From Patiria pectinifera (taxonomy: Eukaryota; Echinodermata; Asteroidea; Valvatida; Asterinidae): 64,000 nt of DNA. The position numbers and the translations under genes are program-made. Of the stretch, positions 58,301-64,000 are shown piece by piece; positions within the stretch are counted from its first letter, which is position 1; every line of letters starts with the position of its first letter. The stretch covers positions 2,418,001 through 2,482,000 of the forward strand of contig CM057145.1 of assembly GCA_029964075.1 (NCBI GenBank). Direction: 5' to 3'. Below the pieces are notes generated by a model, which worked only from the letters and a program-made list of their open reading frames with translations, had not been told where the DNA came from and made no database searches.

Positions 58301-60391
58301 AGTTGAAAGTGCACAGTAAAAGCACACAAACTACCGATTTAATAGGGTTAAGTGTATAAAGTAGCCTATTCTATAACCAAAAAACACAATAATTTTGTGG
58401 GTAATCTCAACAGTTTACTTTGACTGGCTTTTTAAAATAAAAATGGATTTGACACATTTTCAAATAACCGGGTGTGGCCCTTAACTTCGGATTGTGGTTA
58501 CTGCTTCAATACAAATTATTAAAGATGTACTGACATGACAGTGGTCTTCATTAAAGATACATTGTTCGTACTCTTCAATGAATTCGACCTTTTTTCCTAA
58601 CAAATATCTTTAACCAAACAAACTCCCCCCCCCCTTTTTTTTGGGGGGGGGGTTCTATTTTGGGCGTCTTTCACCCTCTAAAAAAGTTTTACCTTTCGGT
58701 TGCTGCCTTTAAATTGAATGTAATACATGGAGTTAACAAGATTACTGAATATTTTTTTGCTTAAAAACCAGTCCAATTCGATGCACCAATGAAGTATGTC
58801 TTCAAAGAGCATGATCTTCTACTCATCATGGGAAAAAAAATGAATGAAATTGTGAGTTATAACTGAGTTATACATGTTTTACTATAAAAGACCCATTTTT
58901 ATAGCTGTCCATGGAATGCCATTGGAAGCTATTGAACTGAGTGAAAATTACAGATTACACACATGCATTCACATACAAATGAAACTTTCATAATAATGAT
59001 CGAGTCAAGAGACTGACACAAAGTTTTACTGTTCAGGGATTGTGTTTTACATTATTTATGAGGAACAAGTCAACTCTTTTTTTTCTGATATATTGATGGC
59101 GATTTTTGTCTGTTTTCCTTTGGAAGTTTTCGTTCATTCATCGAGGTGGGACAACGTTTATGTTTCATTGTATTTCATGGGTATTCATCAGTTCGTAGAA
59201 CGATAAATGATCAGTGGACAGCAGATTTTTGTGATCTTTTTTTATTAAAATAGACATAACTTGGGAATAGAGTATGCAAATTACGTGAAATTTTCACAGT
59301 TACTAGTTAATAACATTTACTTTATCCCTGTGTTATTTTTTATGAAATGGAACGATCCGCATATTTTTTTTAAAATATCTTTTCCTTTTCGCTCAAGTTT
59401 TTTTTGAGGACTCACGCTGTATACTTGCCGTGCTTTTCAACCAATTCCATATTTTTCCTTACATATTTTTTTTGGTGGCCTTTTGGGCATCTGCAACACT
59501 CTAAAATGTTTTACTTTTGCGTTGCACATTGTCGGGACAGGTCTGTGATATTCCTTTTTTTTGGGGGGGGGGGAGGGGGAACACAGTTCCAGCTGGGGTG
59601 GAGCACACCACAAGAAAAAAAACCACAAACATTAACGTAGTGAATTTCTACGCTTTCATTTCTGCAGATTGGGGGGGGGGCGCAAAGTGCTCGCCAGGGG
59701 AGCCCACCTTCTTCCTTAGCAACGGGCCTGAGTTACATTGGATCATTTTTTGGGGGCGATGTTTCGATATTATATAAAGGGCGGCGCTTGTAAAACGTCC
59801 GGGGAACCTGGGGTGCGCAAGTCCCCCCTCCCCCCATTTGCCCCCCCCCCCCCCTTTCGCGACGCCAATGGACATAGATTTCCTTTGTTCTTTTATTTAT
59901 CAAGGGTAAACCCAAACAGCCAAAAGTTTATCGTCCGGGTTTTTTTTTAAGAGGAGTATGAGGGCGTTTTTTTCCATTTTAGTGACAAAAAAATAAAATT
60001 GAAAATTGATGCAGCCTCAAAATAAAGTGAGCGGGAACGATGGCCCTGCATTTAAATAACTAATTAATAGGAATTTAACAAAATCGAAGACTTACAAAAC
60101 AAAGATGATTATGCACCTAACTCAATAGAAAAGAAAAGATTAACGAAAAGATAAAAGAAAGCCAGTAACAAAACAAAACCAGCAATAATGTGTAAAATAA
60201 CGTTACTGAAATTGAAAAATAACTACTAAAAAGGACATGAAAACGCTAATAGAAAGTACTTGTACATTATCTTCCCGTTAAAAAAATCTTCATGGCCATT
60301 TTTTTATGTTGGGGGATGATGGTGATAATCATCAAAATCTCTCATTTTGAGTGATCAATGAAACTAGAGCACAAAGTTAAAACCTACCCAT
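55376..60391 (-). CDS. CD225/dispanin protein, gene 2, minimal 101-aa form
   Basis: Coding exons: 60391-60388 (ATGG, then gtaggt), 57146-57031 (after tttcag; ends aag/gtacgg) and 55561-55376 (after tttgcag; ends TAA). The join is in frame throughout: 306 nt, 101 aa plus stop. The product is almost only a CD225 domain. A short soluble head (MDKVKVIEQVEPQKD) leads into membrane segment DYFLFSIISIFFCPVFGILAVW (15-36). The cytosolic loop KSGKTRDKMRKGDDWEAELAALDALK contains the family's GD-W-x-x-A motif. The second membrane helix spans about 63-90. Cys27 in the first segment is in a position often palmitoylated in IFITM-type proteins (family knowledge). No PPxY or proline-rich head is present, unlike gene 1. 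The exon 1 assignment rests on a start codon with G at -3 and a phase-compatible donor, and is less certain than exons 2 and 3. Confidence 0.85.
55597..56010 (+). repeat. tRNA-derived SINE, full-length copy 5 (antisense in gene 2 intron)
   Basis: The head ctgtggtccaatggttacgg / atgggttcgaatcctg is followed by the body shared with copies 2 and 3 (ttgcttcgtccttcggatgg, gaaggggtttgccccggtg). A longer 3' part ends ttggtagatacgtgcgctat...gtattattattga. This is the longest and most complete copy in the window, about 410 bases. Confidence 0.8.
56150..56540. repeat. Long-inverted-repeat element, copy 2
   Basis: cctgtagcactatcaaaatc, gatatgaaaagcccaatcaa and gtataaaaatcattcaaatc at the left are inverted at the right (gaatgattcttgtactaaaa, tcatgtcatagattttggaa). 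The inner inverted pair around gttctgtccacgga / tccgtggacagaac is intact. Same family as 3279-3775. Confidence 0.7.
56852..57012. repeat. A-rich tract with two 71-base-spaced hairpins
   Basis: A poly(A)-rich stretch carries two copies of cttaacgaaaacaagagctg followed by hairpins agctgtttcggtg...caccgaaacagct at 56913-56941 and 56983-57012. The second stands 18 bases from the splice donor of exon 2 of CD225 gene 2. Confidence 0.65.
57243..57521. mobile_element. hAT-like MITE with 8-bp duplication GACGAGTC
   Basis: The 279-bp element has ends CATGGGCGTCGC / GGCGACGCCCATG. GACGAGTC is repeated exactly at 57235-57242 and 57522-57529. The interior is homopolymer-rich (G, C and A runs), which explains the long low-complexity open frames on both strands. 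It lies in intron 1 of CD225 gene 2. Confidence 0.85.
57590..57957. repeat. Two adjoining repeat fragments
   Basis: 57600-57740 matches 23620-23780 (gagttgataataagcacgaa, tatctactgagcgacaatag). 57740-57957 matches the right half of the TTAA elements at 21406 and 46290 (aggagtttagtgtcataaat, taatggactactccacttga). Confidence 0.6.
57960..60387. other. Intron 1 of CD225 gene 2, remaining part
   Basis: No exon was recognised. It includes C/G homopolymer runs (58627, 59560, 59670, 59837). 59640-59875 ends tcgcgacgccaatgg, a diverged right end of the MITE family at 57243. The open frames are low-complexity. Confidence 0.4.
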
Positions 60392-61060
60392 TGCGAGATT
60401 CTCTCGAAGTCACTAGAAAGTCACCGACACAACGCCGTGCACTACAGGCGTCCACTGAGACGGAATAACTCCTCAAATTTCTCAGGCAGTAATTGTCCAG
60501 TTATTTTCCAAGTTTACGAGCGTTGCCTGTACAGCTTTTCATGCCACGAATCCAGTCCACTTCCACCCTGATGAGTTTTCGTGAATCAATTAATTTAAGG
60601 TGGAGTTTCTAACTTTGGTCGGTACTTTGTAACGCTTATCATTGACCCTTGCTCGGTGATTGTGTAGCTGTGTAGTACTAGTAGGCCTAATAACTTGAGT
60701 AATTTGGAAAGGGTGTAGTTTCTGTCGTTGTTAAAACACACAAGATGCGTATCTGTGTAAAAGTTCAAAGTGTGTGTAGTGCAGGTCGGCCAAGTCGGTT
60801 GCAGTGATGATAGGCCGGATAGTGAGCCAGTGCATTTTTTGAGCGTGTCAAAGGTCAGAGGTCGAGGTCAATGTCAATTTGTGTGACTGTGATATGATTT
60901 CACTGCGGGTGTTTTCCAGATGGAATGCAACAAATCAGGCCGGGCTAGCGAGTCAACTTCGCATGTAGCGCTTTACGTATGTACCCACTTTTATTTCTAC
61001 CGTTGTTTGACATGTTTATTTTACTTTTACTTTTAGGCATGGTGTAGTACGAAAGCCTGT

Positions 61061-61369
61061 CAAGGGCGGATCCAGAACACAATTTTTTTGGGGGGGGGGC
61101 CAAAAATATTTTTGGTCCCCCCAAAAAGTGGGTCAAAAAAATTACGGCGTGGGGTTCGGGGCCCGCTTAAGGGCCCCGAAAAATTGTTGGATTCTAGATG
61201 CTCTGTGGTGCGATCTGAGGCAATTTCTGACCACTTTAACCAATGTTTTTTTGAGGAAAAGATTGCCTGCCTTTATTGCGATGTCACATAAAAAAAAATA
61301 ATAATTGGTTTCGTTTGGGGGGGGGGGGGGCATGGCCCCCTTTGCCCCCCCCCCCCGGATCCGCCCTTG
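61061..61369. mobile_element. hAT-like MITE with 8-bp duplication AAGCCTGT
   Basis: The 309-bp element has ends CAAGGGCGGATCCAG / GGATCCGCCCTTG. AAGCCTGT is repeated exactly at 61053-61060 and 61370-61377. The interior has G and C runs near both ends, similar in style to 57243-57521. Confidence 0.85.
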
Positions 61370-61418
61370 AAGCCTGTACCAATTAACTGAAAGGCGAAAT
61401 TAAAACAAAAACCGTTTA

Positions 61419-61807
61419 AGCCAAAACAAAATATTCGGTCTCTGGTCAGACCAAAGTTCCGGAATTGACGCGGGGACGCGGCTTTTTTTTTTTTTTTTTT
61501 TGGCTAATTTTTTTTTTCTTCAAGCTTGGATTGTACAGACAAGGTGGGGTACTATTTGCTTTTTTGGTGTCCTCATGTACATTGGTGTCCTCCATAATTT
61601 GCCTTGGTGCTCTCGATCATTTGCCTTGGTGCAATTTCCAATTACTTGGTGCTCTTTGGTTAAACAAAAAAATGAGGAGGAGCGGCAATAGAGGGCGCTG
61701 TTGAAGCTACCGCGGAACATTTTGGAAAAAAAACCCCAAAGATTGACGCGCATGATTCAAGTCGACGCGCGCGCTGACCCGCGAGACCAACTTATTTTTT
61801 TTTGGCC
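61419..61807 (+). mobile_element. PIF/Harbinger-like MITE, copy 3 with TTA duplication
   Basis: Same family as 5434-5816 and 31052-31422. The tips are aGCCAAAAC and TTTTTGGCC, flanked by TTA (61416-61418, 61808-61810). The inner inverted pair gtctctggtcagacc / gctgacccgcgagacc is slightly decayed. Confidence 0.8.
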
Positions 61808-62655
61808 TTAGCCAAACAGTGACATCATTTAGCCTCTTTATGTGTAAATTGCTTAGCCCATATAAAGCTGTTTTGTCATTTCCTGAGTCCAATAGCAGTC
61901 ATTCAAAAAAAAATTAGTAGTCATCTTGACAAATAGCCCGGTCGGGCGGCCATTTTGGAAGGGGGCGGGGGTTCAAGTTGGCCTCCCACTTCCCTTTTTT
62001 CAAAAAGGCATGGACGCTAAACATTTTTTTTTACTTCGCCTAATAAAAGCAAAACAGCACAAACTAAAATAAATGGCTAAAATTCGAATGACAGGACATT
62101 TCCCATATTTTCCTCATTTTTTGACAGTATTTTTTGAAAAATTATGCAACATCAAATTCTGTGTACATTTGTATACCGGTACTTATAATTGTTGTTCACA
62201 ACTTATTTTTGATGTTACAAACGGAGTTTCTCAGCATGACTAAACTAATAAGCTATCATGCATTGATATACAAAAAATATAGTCACATGTTCATATACAC
62301 ACGGAATATAATGTACATTTGTAGTTGCTGTTCCTTTTTGTACCTAAATCAGATTTACTCAGTGACTGACTGACCGCCCTGATCGACTGACTGACCGATT
62401 TTCCAAGCCACGGTTTCGTCTGAATCCTGGCTTCCGGACACATTTAGAGCTCTCACTTAGTTTTGGCGACTACCTATCAATATTGGTCTCCGTTATATAT
62501 CAGAATTTTACAATCATAAATAATGAGGCCAACTAGTTTGAGTATTTCTAATGTTTGTGGCATCAAAATAATGATAAAGCCATTGAATGATCGAGCCATT
62601 TCTGGAAAGAATGCGCGGTTTCGTAAACACCAATGCCTGATTCAATATGGCTGCC

Positions 62656-62727
62656 CGCAGACGTCATGGACGTAGACGCAGTTTTGTTTGAAGAACGGTG
62701 CTTAATTTTCTCGAACAAAATTGCAGG
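62656..62727 (+). CDS. Exon-like first exon, gene unknown
   Basis: A short open stretch with ATG at 62665 (MDVDAVLFEERCLIFSNKIAG) ends at a strong donor (attgcag/gtaaga). No convincing downstream exon was identified before the window ends, and no domain is recognised. It may be the 5' end of a gene running out of the window, or chance. Confidence 0.25.
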
Positions 62728-63059
62728 TAAGAGCATACAAGTAACCCCTTTTTGGTGTCTACGAACAAATTTAGTAGGTCTGCTTCTAAATGGCTATTTC
62801 GTACGGGTGCCACGTACGACTAAGAGCCGTCCTTTTTTGAATGACAATTTTACATGTTTTTACACAGACAACCGATTTTTCATTGTGATTATTGCAAGTA
62901 ACGCGAGAGGGCGTTCGTTCCATTATCACATAACCAAATTCTTGCTCTACAGTCATGTTCTATGTTCCTTGCTCTATGTTAATAACAAACTGTAAGTTTA
63001 TTGCGCAGATGCAGAGCAGAAAAGACAAGTTATGTAAACCAATAATTATTAATTGGCAG

Positions 63060-63612
63060 TGTATATTTTGCCGGAGACGGCAAACCTTTAGTAAACGTTA
63101 GTTTGCCGGATATGCACTGAACATGCGCAGTTACTGTTTTTTTGTACTTCAACATTTTCCGGTGACCAGTTTTAGTCTGGCTCCATGCCAAAATTATCGT
63201 TGTTACCTCGTATTCACAAGATGGGATTCAGACCATTTTATAATTTCGGACTTTATTTCCCTTTTAAAAAAAATCCTCCAGAGCCACAAATCTGAAAAAG
63301 AAAATGTAATACTCTGCAAAAAATGTTTGAGACATGTTAAAATAATAAAAGAAGAATATTCTTATTTATTTGGGGATGAGAAAAAAAAACTTAAAAATGT
63401 GGTGCGGTCGGACTCGAACGCGATTCATCCGGCTTACTAGAGCCTTTGCTTAACCACTGCACCAAACGTGCTACACAACTTTTGATGGGAATTTAATACA
63501 TCTTATAATTCAGCCCTATTTTAAAGAGTACAGCGCCCTCTGTTGATATGGATTGCCGCCGGCAAACCTTTAGTAATCGTTAGTTTGCCGTCATTACCTC
63601 CGGCAAAATATC
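63060..63612. repeat. Inverted-repeat element with ttgccgg ends
   Basis: atattttgccggag at the left is inverted at the right as ctccggcaaaatat. Just inside each end is a small hairpin, ggcaaacctttagta.a/tcgttagtttgcc. The interior has an open frame to 63440 (ILCKKCLRHVKIIKEEYSY) and a tRNA-like piece at 63399-63470 (- strand). The sequence at 63244-63290 recurs at 63909-63955. Confidence 0.55.
63399..63475 (-). pseudogene. Degenerate tRNA-like sequence
   Basis: On the - strand, ttggtgcagtggttaagc resembles an A box and gcgttcgagtccga a B box at tRNA spacing. The T-stem and acceptor stem do not pair, so it is a tRNA pseudogene or a SINE head rather than a working tRNA. Confidence 0.4.
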
Positions 63613-64000
63613 CACTACCTTATTAATTTGTACAAAAATGACATACATGTAGTCTAAGCACGGAACTTAATCAGTACTACTGATTAAGTTAGTGATGTCA
63701 CAACTTTACCATAATTTGCCAGGAAAAAAATTCAAGCTTGTCTGTCATTTGTCTGTTTATGTCTGATGCTATACTTGTACGCAGTGGCTATCGTTACGGC
63801 AGCCGTAACGCATTTCCCATTTTCTATCGTTACGGTAGTACTGCAACTTTTATAAAAACATGAAAAGAAAATATAAAATTAGAAGTAAAAAAGGTGAATT
63901 TGAATGTTATGAAATTCGGACTTTATTTCCCTTTTAAAAAAAAATCCTCCAAAGCCTCGGGTTAGAAAAGGAAAAAAATTCGAGTGCAAAACTGAGATGC

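Overview
The window is eukaryotic, gene-poor, intron-rich DNA that is dense in non-autonomous DNA transposons. Genes have short exons, GT-AG introns and exon phases that agree from exon to exon. There are tRNA-derived SINEs, many foldback MITEs and a 500-base run of N (34536-35035) typical of a scaffold gap. The mix of an LDLa-repeat secreted protein, an SDR9C-type dehydrogenase, two CD225/dispanin genes and a many-fingered C2H2 protein suggests a marine invertebrate deuterostome. My best guess is an echinoderm; this is inference from gene and repeat content, not a proven assignment.

Layout. (1) 950-14190, + strand: a nine-exon secreted protein with six LDLa modules, built partly by tandem exon duplication. 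(2) 14200-25100: mostly repeats. (3) 26487 down to 25105, - strand: the 5' two exons of a predicted secreted PAN/apple-like protein. (4) 32577 down to 28888, - strand: a complete four-exon SDR9C (retinol dehydrogenase / 17-beta-HSD6-like) gene of 335 codons. (5) 42061 down to the gap at 35036, - strand: a giant single-exon C2H2 protein with about 36 fingers, its C-terminus lost in the gap; a possible in-frame 5' exon lies at 43973-44057. (6) 48689-51849, + strand, and 60391 down to 55376, - strand: two CD225/dispanin genes tail to tail. (7) 60400-64000: repeats plus weak exon-like sequence.

No operon logic applies. The one shared theme is the pair of CD225 genes, which share the position and phase of the intron that splits the CD225 domain. 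The LDLa and PAN genes encode secreted proteins, the SDR is probably membrane-anchored in the ER, and the zinc-finger protein is probably nuclear.

The clearest new observations are these. An unequal-crossover signature in the LDLa gene leaves a chimeric exon, and one duplicate intron then received a MITE, giving an empty and a filled site side by side. Several MITE families have exact target-site duplications (TAA/TTA, 8 bp, 9 bp, TTAA, TA). A 579-bp in-frame tandem duplication sits inside the zinc-finger gene. Hammerhead-ribozyme-like motifs, of the kind carried by Penelope-like elements, recur across the window.
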